Positions 19,559-26,040 of a DNA stretch of 27,969 nucleotides are shown here, piece by piece (within the stretch, counting starts at the first letter, position 1; each line of letters opens with the position of its first letter). The notes beneath the pieces were generated by a model. It had not been told where the DNA came from. It saw only the letters and a list, made by a program, of their open reading frames with translations, and searched no databases. Position numbers and translations under genes: made by a program. Location: positions 1-27,969 of the forward strand of contig NZER01000106.1 in assembly GCA_002690445.1 (NCBI GenBank), in the 5' to 3' direction. This DNA is from Candidatus Pacearchaeota archaeon (GTDB taxonomy: Archaea; Nanoarchaeota; Nanoarchaeia; Pacearchaeales; GW2011-AR1).

Positions 19559-22432
19559 ATGAACTTTTTTCACTTCTTCGCTAACTTTACAGACAAGAAT
19601 GGCAGTATTGAAAACACTCGAAATGTGTTGCATAACATCTCAACACTAATTAAACGAAAAGAAGAAGATTCTGATGTTGAATCATTTTATTCAAATCAAG
19701 AAATCTTAGAAGAATTATTTAAGAGATGGAAAGAAGATGCCCAAGATGATTGCTTAACTAGTCGTCTTCCATTTTTAATGAAAGAGATGGTAAAAGCATG
19801 GAATAATCAATCAATAGAAACAGACCCACAAAATCTAAAAGATTTCTTACTTATAGATGGAGAGAATTATTCCCCTATTGAAAGACACAGTTATTTTACA
19901 AATAGAAAAATTGCCAACCAGAGAGAAACAAGCATATCCGAGGCAAACCTCTGGAGAAGAAGAAATAACGACAATGAAGCGACTGCTAGTCTTCATGCAA
20001 AAGCTGTGTTTTATCAAAAAGGCTCTTTAATTCCTCAATTTAAAGAGCCTCGAGTTAGACAATACAACAGTTTTGCAAGAACAAAAGTAAATGCATTCAT
20101 AAACTTAAAAGCAATAAAAGAAACACTTAGAACCACAACGATCAACTTAGATTCACATCAAGGATTGATAGAAGAGGGGTTCTTATGTTGGATAACCAAG
20201 CCAACCGACTGGATAGAGGATTTTCAAGAATTCTCAGGTGAATTACCATTATTTAATTTTTTAGAAAGGTCTATTCATGTTTTAGAGAAAAGATCACGAG
20301 GAGAACACGTCGATCTTCTTCCGCGTGAAGAAGAGATGCTACAGTCTTTGCCTGAAACATACAAAGTGATAGTCTTAGCTCTCACCTCAGAAGAGAGACA
20401 AGAATACCTTAGTTTGTTGAGTCAATTGACATTAAACAATTACACAAAACAAAATCTAGTGGGAACTTATAATGGGAAGAATGTTTACAGTTTCTTCTCT
20501 AAAGGTTTTTATGAATTGTTTTCAAAATACGGTGATGTTTCAACTGATACAAATTTGTTTGCACCAGAAATGGATCCAATATCTTTCACTCCTGTGAGGC
20601 CAGAAGTCTCAATGCTGCGCAACACTAACCATCATAACTTTGCTACCAAAGTACAGCGCTCAATTTTTAATCCATCATTCAAACCTGAAGACACTCCATA
20701 CATTCCCCTCGGTCTTGGATGCGGGCTTACATTTCTAACAAACGACACCACACTCCTGTCATTTAAAACGCAAGTGGAAAACTTGAATCAAAGAAGAATG
20801 GTTGGGTTAATAATGAATTCTTTTACAAGGAATTCAGAAAAAGATAATTTTGAAATTGTTTCATTTACAAAAAGACAAGCAAGAACGAGAAAAGGATTTT
20901 TTATTCCCACTTTGTTTCCTATTGAGTATAGAGATGAGAATTTTAATATTGTTCAAGGCTATTCTTTCTCATTATTAAACTTAAGTTCTGACAATGAAAT
21001 GGTTGAAAAAAAGACAAGATCTCAAGATGAGATTGTTAAGTTCGGAAACGCTTACAAAGATATTGATGGAATGTATTTTTTCAACAAAGAAGAGTACAGC
21101 AGAAGAGTTCAAGAGAAATTAAAAGAATTGCTTCAGTATACAAAAACGAATACCTATTGGCTAAGTCTTGATAGTACAGAGCTGGGTACTCTTGCTGAAA
21201 TGAATAAAGAGGTACACGAAAAGGTGCAACAAAAAATAGACTCTGCTGATAGCAGGGTTTTTGATGCTTTAACAGTTGAGCCTAAAATAAACGCTGCTTT
21301 AAAAAAAAGATACACCAAAGTAAAAAACCACTATGATGCATTGACAAAAAAGAAGGAAGCCCATGACATTGAATGGCGTTCGCATTCACAAGGTTTGGCT
21401 CAAACCAGTATCCATATTCAATCAGAATATAAAATTATTAAAAAAGCTAAAGCAGCCATAGCTCAACATGAAGCAGCAAGCAAACAAAAGCAAGCAAGAA
21501 TACTTGAAGTGATCAAGGAACAAGGTGAATTAATAGAAACTTTGAATTTGAATAGAAAGCTTTATGAGAATATAACAAAAAGATATACAGATGCTATTGC
21601 TACTGCCAATGAAGAGTTGTCAGTGACTAGTTCTGGATTCTTTAAAAATATATTTGAAGAAGGAATCATCATTATTTCGGCTACCTTTGAGATAAACACC
21701 GTGCATAAGGGAAAGAAAGTTTCAAAAGAGATTATTTTGTGCTCTGAGTCTTCCAAAGAGCACCGAAAACTTATTTTCCAAAACAAGACAAAGTTTAAAA
21801 TAAAGAAGGTTGAATTTATAATAAACAAACCTGTTCCTATCAAAGTAGACAGTGGAAAGAAACCCACCATTTATGGTGGGCCTTACAACATCAAAGTTGA
21901 ACCGAACTCCCTAAAGATATCTTTGGCTTATCCAAACTCTGCATATGGTTTTAATGAAAGAAGAGTAAAAGTTCATCCGCACACATCAGGCAGTAGCCGT
22001 GAACAGCGACATGATAGTAGCTTGCCGTTTACCAACGCATGTTTAGGAGAGGCTTCTCCTTTGCTTTATTCTGCATTCCAAAAGAACGATCTAAAACTTA
22101 TTGTTATGGCTGCTTTGTTGTGGGTTAAAAACGCTAACAGCGCAGACACCTGGGGCAAAGAGTACACACTCTTTCCCCAAGAAAAAGATATGAATGAGAA
22201 GTACATTGTTCAAAACAATCCAATTGACAGCAAGAAGCAAAATATAACCGAAGATGAAGTGGAAGACTTCATCCAAGAAATGCTAGTTGAAACTCCAACT
22301 GAAGCCCCTCCAACCTTTATAGAAAGAGCTGAACAAGTTACAGAAGCTTTGCCAGCAGAAGCAGAACCACTTGACGGAGCAATTCTTGCTCCACCCGCTC
22401 AAGAATATGTACGTTTTACAGGAACAAATTAA
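19559..22432 (+). CDS. large coiled-coil protein with C-terminal E2/UBC-like domain
   Basis: A 957-residue protein, the largest in the window, with GGAAATAAC before the ATG. Residues 1-500 are a domain I do not recognise. Residues about 515-690 are long charged helices likely forming a coiled coil. Residues about 770-870 look like a ubiquitin-conjugating fold: GGPYNIKV (as GGxFxxxI), then RVKVHPHTSG with HPH at 806-808, ACLGEAS with Cys828 as the presumed thioester Cys, and LLWVKNANSADTWG. The last 80 residues are acidic and Pro/Ala-rich. The HPx...CL spacing fits prokaryotic E2 families. The genes behind it are JAMM, E1 and Ubl, which strengthens the call. It probably carries activated Ubl; the N-terminal part might choose the target. 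Confidence 0.6.
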   Translation: MNFFHFFANFTDKNGSIENTRNVLHNISTLIKRKEEDSDVESFYSNQEILEELFKRWKEDAQDDCLTSRLPFLMKEMVKAWNNQSIETDPQNLKDFLLIDGENYSPIERHSYFTNRKIANQRETSISEANLWRRRNNDNEATASLHAKAVFYQKGSLIPQFKEPRVRQYNSFARTKVNAFINLKAIKETLRTTTINLDSHQGLIEEGFLCWITKPTDWIEDFQEFSGELPLFNFLERSIHVLEKRSRGEHVDLLPREEEMLQSLPETYKVIVLALTSEERQEYLSLLSQLTLNNYTKQNLVGTYNGKNVYSFFSKGFYELFSKYGDVSTDTNLFAPEMDPISFTPVRPEVSMLRNTNHHNFATKVQRSIFNPSFKPEDTPYIPLGLGCGLTFLTNDTTLLSFKTQVENLNQRRMVGLIMNSFTRNSEKDNFEIVSFTKRQARTRKGFFIPTLFPIEYRDENFNIVQGYSFSLLNLSSDNEMVEKKTRSQDEIVKFGNAYKDIDGMYFFNKEEYSRRVQEKLKELLQYTKTNTYWLSLDSTELGTLAEMNKEVHEKVQQKIDSADSRVFDALTVEPKINAALKKRYTKVKNHYDALTKKKEAHDIEWRSHSQGLAQTSIHIQSEYKIIKKAKAAIAQHEAASKQKQARILEVIKEQGELIETLNLNRKLYENITKRYTDAIATANEELSVTSSGFFKNIFEEGIIIISATFEINTVHKGKKVSKEIILCSESSKEHRKLIFQNKTKFKIKKVEFIINKPVPIKVDSGKKPTIYGGPYNIKVEPNSLKISLAYPNSAYGFNERRVKVHPHTSGSSREQRHDSSLPFTNACLGEASPLLYSAFQKNDLKLIVMAALLWVKNANSADTWGKEYTLFPQEKDMNEKYIVQNNPIDSKKQNITEDEVEDFIQEMLVETPTEAPPTFIERAEQVTEALPAEAEPLDGAILAPPAQEYVRFTGTN
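20020..20050 (+). other. perfect 11-bp hairpin inside the E2-like gene
   Basis: AGGCTCTTTAA, a nine-base loop, then TTAAAGAGCCT forms an uninterrupted stem in coding sequence. The related GGCTCTT/AAGAGCC pairing occurs in the purB hairpin at 8195-8223. Confidence 0.5.
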
Positions 22433-22440
22433 GAAAAAAT

Positions 22441-23643
22441 ATGAAATCAATAACTCCACACTCAATAATTAACAACTTACCTACAATCAAAATATCACAT
22501 AAAGGATTACTTGCAATTCAAAGACTTGTTGCTCTTGCACCCCAAGAGGTGCAGTGGTTTCATACTGTTACAGCAACTCAAGACTCAACATCTTCTAATG
22601 GAATATCATTAACTCTTTCAGAAAAGCTTTATGTACCAACTCAAAACACATCAGCAACTGAAGTAAATACTACAAGTACGATGATGATTCAGTTTTACAA
22701 TGAGTTGAAGGAAGATCATTCACAAGAAGAAGTTAATCAAATCCTATCTCATATGTCATGTTGGTGTCATAGTCATCACAACATGTCACCAAACTCAAGT
22801 GGTCAAGATGAAGCTCAATTTGAAACACTGATATTGCAATCCATTGAACAGAACATGAACACTTTTCAAATAATGTTAATCTTCAATAAGAAAAATCAGT
22901 TTTATTGTAAGGTCTATAATCCTCATACAGGAAATATTCACGAAGGAGTTCCGATTGAACTAGAAGAGCAAGACCATGATCTTTCTTATATCGACGACAT
23001 TGTTAAAACCAAATTGAAGAAGAAGACTTTTTCTTTCAAAGGAAAGAAATCAAACAAGTCGCCCAAGAATTTCAAAGGATGGAACAGCTGGAATAAAGAT
23101 TATTTCTGGGAAACAGAAAGAGACTTTAAGCAATCAATGCGCCGTGGAGAAGACAAGTTGGGATGGGAGAGTCTAGGAGAAACTACTTTTGATGCAAGAA
23201 CAGTTAATGAAACCTTACTGGAAGACATCATGGGCTCAGTTTGTGACTTCGAATTCAACCCTTCAAGTTCTACTCAAGAGGTCGAAGAGATTGATTTTTC
23301 AAATACTGAAACACTAAATTCTTTCTTTGAAACAGTCAAAGTCATCTTTGATGAACGAGACATGATGTTCTTTACAAAGATCTATACAAACAGAATGCAT
23401 GAAATCCTAGATATCTTTTCCGTTCGTGCATTCAACAAGTTGGAAATCAGTGGTGAAGAAATTGAAAGTGAACTTATTCAAGCAATATTCAAAACAAAAG
23501 TAAACAATTTGGAGTTATATAATTCTCTTAAAACAACTTTAGACATATCTGACATAACTACGAAAAAGGAATACAAGCAATATCTAAAGTCTTTGTCAGC
23601 CGAAACAAGCTATCAATCTCTAACTACTTCAAGAAAGCCATAA
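22441..23643 (+). CDS. JAMM/JAB isopeptidase-like protein
   Basis: A 400-residue protein starting eight bases after the E2-like gene. Residues 20-150 form a JAB/MPN domain: Glu36 (APQEVQW) and a perfect HxHx7SxxD in HSHHNMSPNSSGQD with His110, His112, Ser120 and Asp123, which bind and activate zinc. JAMM enzymes cut bonds after the C-terminal Gly of ubiquitin-like proteins. Residues 200-400 are a helical, aromatic-rich extension of unknown type (FKGWNSWNKDYFWETERDF). In this cassette it may trim the Ubl tails after SVKG and remove Ubl from targets. Confidence 0.88.
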   Translation: MKSITPHSIINNLPTIKISHKGLLAIQRLVALAPQEVQWFHTVTATQDSTSSNGISLTLSEKLYVPTQNTSATEVNTTSTMMIQFYNELKEDHSQEEVNQILSHMSCWCHSHHNMSPNSSGQDEAQFETLILQSIEQNMNTFQIMLIFNKKNQFYCKVYNPHTGNIHEGVPIELEEQDHDLSYIDDIVKTKLKKKTFSFKGKKSNKSPKNFKGWNSWNKDYFWETERDFKQSMRRGEDKLGWESLGETTFDARTVNETLLEDIMGSVCDFEFNPSSSTQEVEEIDFSNTETLNSFFETVKVIFDERDMMFFTKIYTNRMHEILDIFSVRAFNKLEISGEEIESELIQAIFKTKVNNLELYNSLKTTLDISDITTKKEYKQYLKSLSAETSYQSLTTSRKP

Positions 23644-23647
23644 AAAC

Positions 23648-24379
23648 ATGGAAAATCCTATTGTGGATTCTAACGTTAACTTTCTGCGTCACAGTGCTTT
23701 CTTTGGACCAGAAGATTCAATCGACAAAACATTGAATATAATTGGAGTTGGTGCAACAGGAAGCTGGGTGGGACTTGTAGCAGCAAAAATGGGTTGGCAA
23801 AAATTTCGAGTTTGGGATGCAGACATCGTTGAGTCGCATAATTTACCTAATCAAATTTATGACTTCAAAGATATAGGCAAGCCCAAAGTAGAGGCTTTTA
23901 AAGACCAATTGCTTCAATTCAATCCAAATGTAGAAGTCATGACTCATAACGAATTCTATACTAATGAAAAAGATCGAGACTTAATAGAAGACTTTGTTTT
24001 TGTTGGTGTAGATACACTCTCTGCAAGAAAAGATATTATATCTGGACTGCAATCACATCTTCTCGTTGATGCAATTTTTGAAACCCAGATGGGGTTTCAA
24101 CATGCAACATTAAACTATTTTAAACCCACAGAAAGACGAAGGATCGAAGAATATGTAACACTATTAAAAACAGATGAGGAAGTCGAAGAAAGTGCGTGTA
24201 ATGCTCGTATTATGACCACTTTGTCTTGTATTGTTGCCTCAAGTGTAGTACAAAATATATGTGCATTAGCTTCTGAAGAAAGGCATCAAGGAGACTCGGC
24301 ATTCGAATCTTTTGTATCAGAAATACCTAAAAAACAAATCTTTTCAATGCCTGTAACTTTATCAACTTTTAAAACATAA
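23648..24379 (+). CDS. E1-like / ThiF-family adenylyltransferase
   Basis: A 243-residue protein four bases after the JAMM gene. The Rossmann nucleotide motif is IIGVGATGSW (31-40); then come VWDADIVESHNLPNQIYDF with the D..D, N and Q positions of the E1/MoeB/ThiF family, DIGKPK (75-80), and FVGVDTLSAR (Asp122). ESACNARIM gives Cys184 as a candidate thioester Cys; the only other Cys is 194, so the zinc knuckles of MoeB are absent. The usual R of the NLxRQ motif is Asn68. It would adenylate the Ubl C-terminal Gly. It is followed by the histone-like and Ubl genes. Confidence 0.88.
   Translation: MENPIVDSNVNFLRHSAFFGPEDSIDKTLNIIGVGATGSWVGLVAAKMGWQKFRVWDADIVESHNLPNQIYDFKDIGKPKVEAFKDQLLQFNPNVEVMTHNEFYTNEKDRDLIEDFVFVGVDTLSARKDIISGLQSHLLVDAIFETQMGFQHATLNYFKPTERRRIEEYVTLLKTDEEVEESACNARIMTTLSCIVASSVVQNICALASEERHQGDSAFESFVSEIPKKQIFSMPVTLSTFKT
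24078..24100 (+). other. perfect 9-bp hairpin inside the E1-like gene
   Basis: TTGAAACCC-AGATG-GGGTTTCAA in coding sequence; one of many strong hairpins inside genes here. No U tract follows. Confidence 0.45.
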
Positions 24380-24386
24380 ACAAAAT

Positions 24387-24593
24387 ATGGAAACATTAAT
24401 GAATAAAAAGCAAAAACTAGAGAGTATTATAACTCTTTTAACCTTAGCACTAGAAGATGCTGAGAAATTTGACAATGGAAACAATTCTGCAGGCACACGA
24501 TTACGTGTTGCTGCACAACAAGCTAGAAACGAGCTATTTAATCTTCGAACAATGGTACAAAGAGATAAAAACTCTCGTAAAGGAGAAAAGTAA
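24387..24593 (+). CDS. small Hc1/H1-histone-like protein
   Basis: A 68-residue helical protein with LALEDAEKFDNGNNSAGTRL then RVAAQQARNELFNLRTMVQ. The ..GN.(S/A)AGTR.R.A.....LR pattern matches the core of small Hc1-type histone-like proteins of bacteria and their phages, which bind DNA. It ends in a basic tail (RDKNSRKGEK). ATG at 24387 or the one four codons on could be the start. Its stop overlaps the Ubl1 ATG (TAATG). Its place between E1 and Ubl genes makes it a candidate target or partner of the system; that is inference. Confidence 0.6.
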   Translation: METLMNKKQKLESIITLLTLALEDAEKFDNGNNSAGTRLRVAAQQARNELFNLRTMVQRDKNSRKGEK

Positions 24594-24808
24594 TGAATAG
24601 TATTACTTTAGTAATAATTCCCGGTTCAGGAGCACGCAACCTTAATGTTGCTGCTGGATATACAGTGCAAAGCTTAATCACTGACAACAATCTACATGGA
24701 CGTGACATCATTATTAATGGTGTCGGTGTTCAACCAGCGAATTACTCAGAAACTCTCATTCCTGAGAACGCAGAAGTCTTTGCAACAGGCAGCGTTAAAG
24801 GTAATTAA
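24593..24808 (+). CDS. ubiquitin-like protein 1
   Basis: A 71-residue beta-grasp-like protein with AAAGGAGA before its ATG. The layout resembles ThiS/MoaD and Ubl proteins: strands SITLVIIPG and LNVAAGYTVQ, a helix TVQSLITDNN, LHGRDIIINGVGV, then AEVFATGSVKGN. It ends exactly at GSVKGN, one residue beyond the glycine that E1 would activate. It shares most positions with Ubl2 and Ubl3, including LHGRDIII, GVG and AEVFATGSVKGN. A GC-rich hairpin follows its stop. Confidence 0.75.
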   Translation: MNSITLVIIPGSGARNLNVAAGYTVQSLITDNNLHGRDIIINGVGVQPANYSETLIPENAEVFATGSVKGN

Positions 24809-24815
24809 AGCTTTT

Positions 24816-24838
24816 GGGGGAGTTTGTTACTCCCCTTT
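24816..24838 (+). terminator. hairpin after Ubl1, attenuator-like
   Basis: GGGGGAG-TTTGTTA-CTCCCC followed by TTT lies eight bases after the Ubl1 stop and upstream of the AGC1 GTG. A six-pair GC-rich stem plus a wobble pair, but the U run is short. It may partly terminate transcription and so set the Ubl1 to AGC1 ratio. Confidence 0.5.
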
Positions 24839-24854
24839 GCGTAGGTTTATAAAC

Positions 24855-25151
24855 GTGGAAACATTTTTTATACGTAGTAGTGGACAAACGTCTCAAATAG
24901 CTTTTGAAAATGCAAAAAAGAAAGCCCAACTTTTATATGGATATGCTGGCTATTCAAATGCAATTCTCAAGAAGAATGATTTCGTATTGCACCATCATGC
25001 AAAAAGTTCTTTCACAGAAGCAATAAGCTTAAGCAAAGACTTACTTTTAAACACAGAGAATAATAGACCTAGGCTTGCAGGATGCCTATATCTATCTACA
25101 ACTTCATCAACCGAAAATGAATACTTATTTTTTGGTCGATCATCTTGCTAA
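24855..25151 (+). CDS. AGC1, companion protein of Ubl1 (unknown family)
   Basis: Starts at GTG with TAGG nine bases upstream; the frame is open further up inside Ubl1 but that part is a shadow. The 98-residue product begins ETFFIRSSGQTSQIAFENA, is helical and His-containing in the middle, and ends RPRLAGCLYLSTTSSTEN then EYLFFGRSSC. The protein at 25463-25705 is a paralogue: RP(R/K)xAGC(L/V)(Y/F)(L/I)(S/N)T...YLFF is shared. I know no family for it. Alternating with Ubls, it may be an adaptor, a target or an E3-like component. Confidence 0.62.
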   Translation: METFFIRSSGQTSQIAFENAKKKAQLLYGYAGYSNAILKKNDFVLHHHAKSSFTEAISLSKDLLLNTENNRPRLAGCLYLSTTSSTENEYLFFGRSSC

Positions 25152-25170
25152 GAAAAACGACAATAACAAT

Positions 25171-25187
25171 GTGGGGCATTCCCACTT
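25171..25187 (+). terminator. short hairpin before Ubl2
   Basis: GTGGG-GCATT-CCCAC followed by TT lies between AGC1 and the Ubl2 ribosome-binding site (AAGGA, 25189-25193). A five-pair GC-rich stem; a weak terminator or RNA-processing site. Confidence 0.4.
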
Positions 25188-25199
25188 TAAGGAAAAACA

Positions 25200-25439
25200 A
25201 TGATTAATATTACACTTGTAATAATCCCCGGCTCAGGAGCACGCACTCTTAGCGTCGACAACAACACAACTGTAGCTCAGCTCATTTGTGCCAACAATCT
25301 GCATGGCAGAGATATTATTATTAATGGTGTTGGTATTGCAACCAATACGTATGAGACTAAAATGATTCCTGCAGATGCAGAGGTTTTTGCAACGGGTAGC
25401 GTTAAAGGTAATGTAAATTTTACTACGCATCTTCTTTAG
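25200..25439 (+). CDS. ubiquitin-like protein 2, with C-terminal extension
   Basis: A 79-residue paralogue of Ubl1 (NITLVIIPGSGARTL, TVAQLICANNLHGRDIII, GVGI, AEVFATGSVKGN) with AAGGA upstream. After GSVKGN it adds VNFTTHLL, so cleavage after SVKG would be needed to expose a terminal Gly. Near its end the heptamer A AAT TTT (25415-25421) precedes the -1 frame of AGC2. A frameshifted product would be a Ubl2-AGC2 fusion. DNA identity with Ubl1 is high in the first 40 bases, showing a recent duplication. Confidence 0.75.
   Translation: MINITLVIIPGSGARTLSVDNNTTVAQLICANNLHGRDIIINGVGIATNTYETKMIPADAEVFATGSVKGNVNFTTHLL
25415..25421 (+). other. candidate -1 frameshift heptamer A AAT TTT
   Basis: In the Ubl2 frame the codons GTA AAT TTT contain A AAT TTT, which fits the X XXY YYZ rule for -1 slippage. 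The -1 frame then reads YYASSLGSGAKSAYLN and continues without a stop to 25705, giving AGC2. A weak five-pair hairpin lies 25 bases downstream, further than usual. Shifting is inferred. Confidence 0.45.
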
Positions 25440-25462
25440 GCTCTGGTGCTAAAAGCGCATAT

Positions 25463-25705
25463 TTGAATTTATTAGAAATAGAACAAAGTTGGGAAGAATA
25501 TTCAGATTTCAAACCAACACTATCAACTACAAAAAGATATCAAATAGTAAATACCGACACTTTTAATACAGAAGAAGATGCTCTGAAATATATAGAGCTT
25601 AACCAACCATTCAGACTTCGTCCGAAGACTGCAGGTTGTGTTTTTATCAACACAGAAGAGAAACAAACAAAGTACTTATTTTTCGTACCGAAAGGTTCAT
25701 TATGA
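25463..25705 (+). CDS. AGC2, companion protein in the -1 frame of Ubl2
   Basis: The stand-alone frame begins at a TTG without a ribosome-binding site and gives 80 residues ending RPKTAGCVFINTEEKQTKYL then FFVPKGSL. It is paralogous to AGC1 (RPxxAGC..., YLFF). The homology continues upstream of the TTG: KFYYASSLGSGAKSAYLN here against TFFIRSSGQTSQIAFEN in AGC1, and starts exactly at the A AAT TTT heptamer in Ubl2. No start codon lies in that stretch. So translation by -1 frameshift from Ubl2, an indel, or a truncated TTG product are the options. Its TGA overlaps the Ubl3 ATG (ATGA). Confidence 0.55.
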   Translation: MNLLEIEQSWEEYSDFKPTLSTTKRYQIVNTDTFNTEEDALKYIELNQPFRLRPKTAGCVFINTEEKQTKYLFFVPKGSL

Positions 25706-25929
25706 ACACAATCACACTCATTATAATTCCTGGAGCGGGTGCCCGCTCTGTATCCTTACAACCCAATACAACTGTTGCACAGCTTGTATGCCAAGAAAAT
25801 CTGCATGGTCGAGATATCATTATTGATGGTGTTGGCATTGCAAGTTCTCAATACGACATTATGCTTATTACTCACAACGCAGAAGTCTTTGCAACAGGTA
25901 GTGTCAAAGGCAATACAAAGGGGAAGTAA
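25702..25929 (+). CDS. ubiquitin-like protein 3, with C-terminal extension
   Basis: A 75-residue third Ubl paralogue (NTITLIIIPGAGARSVSL, TVAQLVCQENLHGRDIII, GVGI, AEVFATGSVKGN) followed by TKGK. The start is the ATG overlapping the AGC2 stop with AAAGG upstream; longer upstream frames are shadows. Three Ubls with a fixed core and tails of different length suggest separate processing or separate targets. Conserved surface LHGRDIII(N/D)GVG may be the E1 or E2 contact. Confidence 0.75.
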   Translation: MNTITLIIIPGAGARSVSLQPNTTVAQLVCQENLHGRDIIIDGVGIASSQYDIMLITHNAEVFATGSVKGNTKGK

Positions 25930-26013
25930 TTGACCAACTATTTCCTTTACGAATTACACTTGGCAGATATCATGAAGAGTGATATCACAACTATAAGTTT
26001 TACTACAAAATAA
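25930..26013 (+). CDS. possible 27-aa peptide after Ubl3
   Basis: A TTG frame begins directly after the Ubl3 stop and runs 27 codons (TNYFLYELHLADIMKSDITT and on to TKstop). It has no ribosome-binding site of its own. It is the only coding candidate in the 111-base gap before the Whirly gene. Weakly supported. Confidence 0.2.
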   Translation: MTNYFLYELHLADIMKSDITTISFTTK

Positions 26014-26040
26014 AGTCGAAAAGACATTTCAAGGAAAAGA

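Noticed and set aside
22441..23643. Lambda-like tail module (JAB plus Ubl-fold tail assembly proteins)
   Set aside because: No tail genes nearby and no NlpC domain; the E1, E2-like and multiple Ubl genes fit a conjugation system better.
24696..24854. Longer AGC1 starting inside Ubl1
   Set aside because: The N-terminal 53 codons have no match in AGC2, and the GTG at 24855 has its own ribosome-binding site.
25638..25933. Several overlapping frames around Ubl3 on both strands
   Set aside because: Shadows of Ubl3 and AGC2; the chosen frames have ribosome-binding sites and paralogues.
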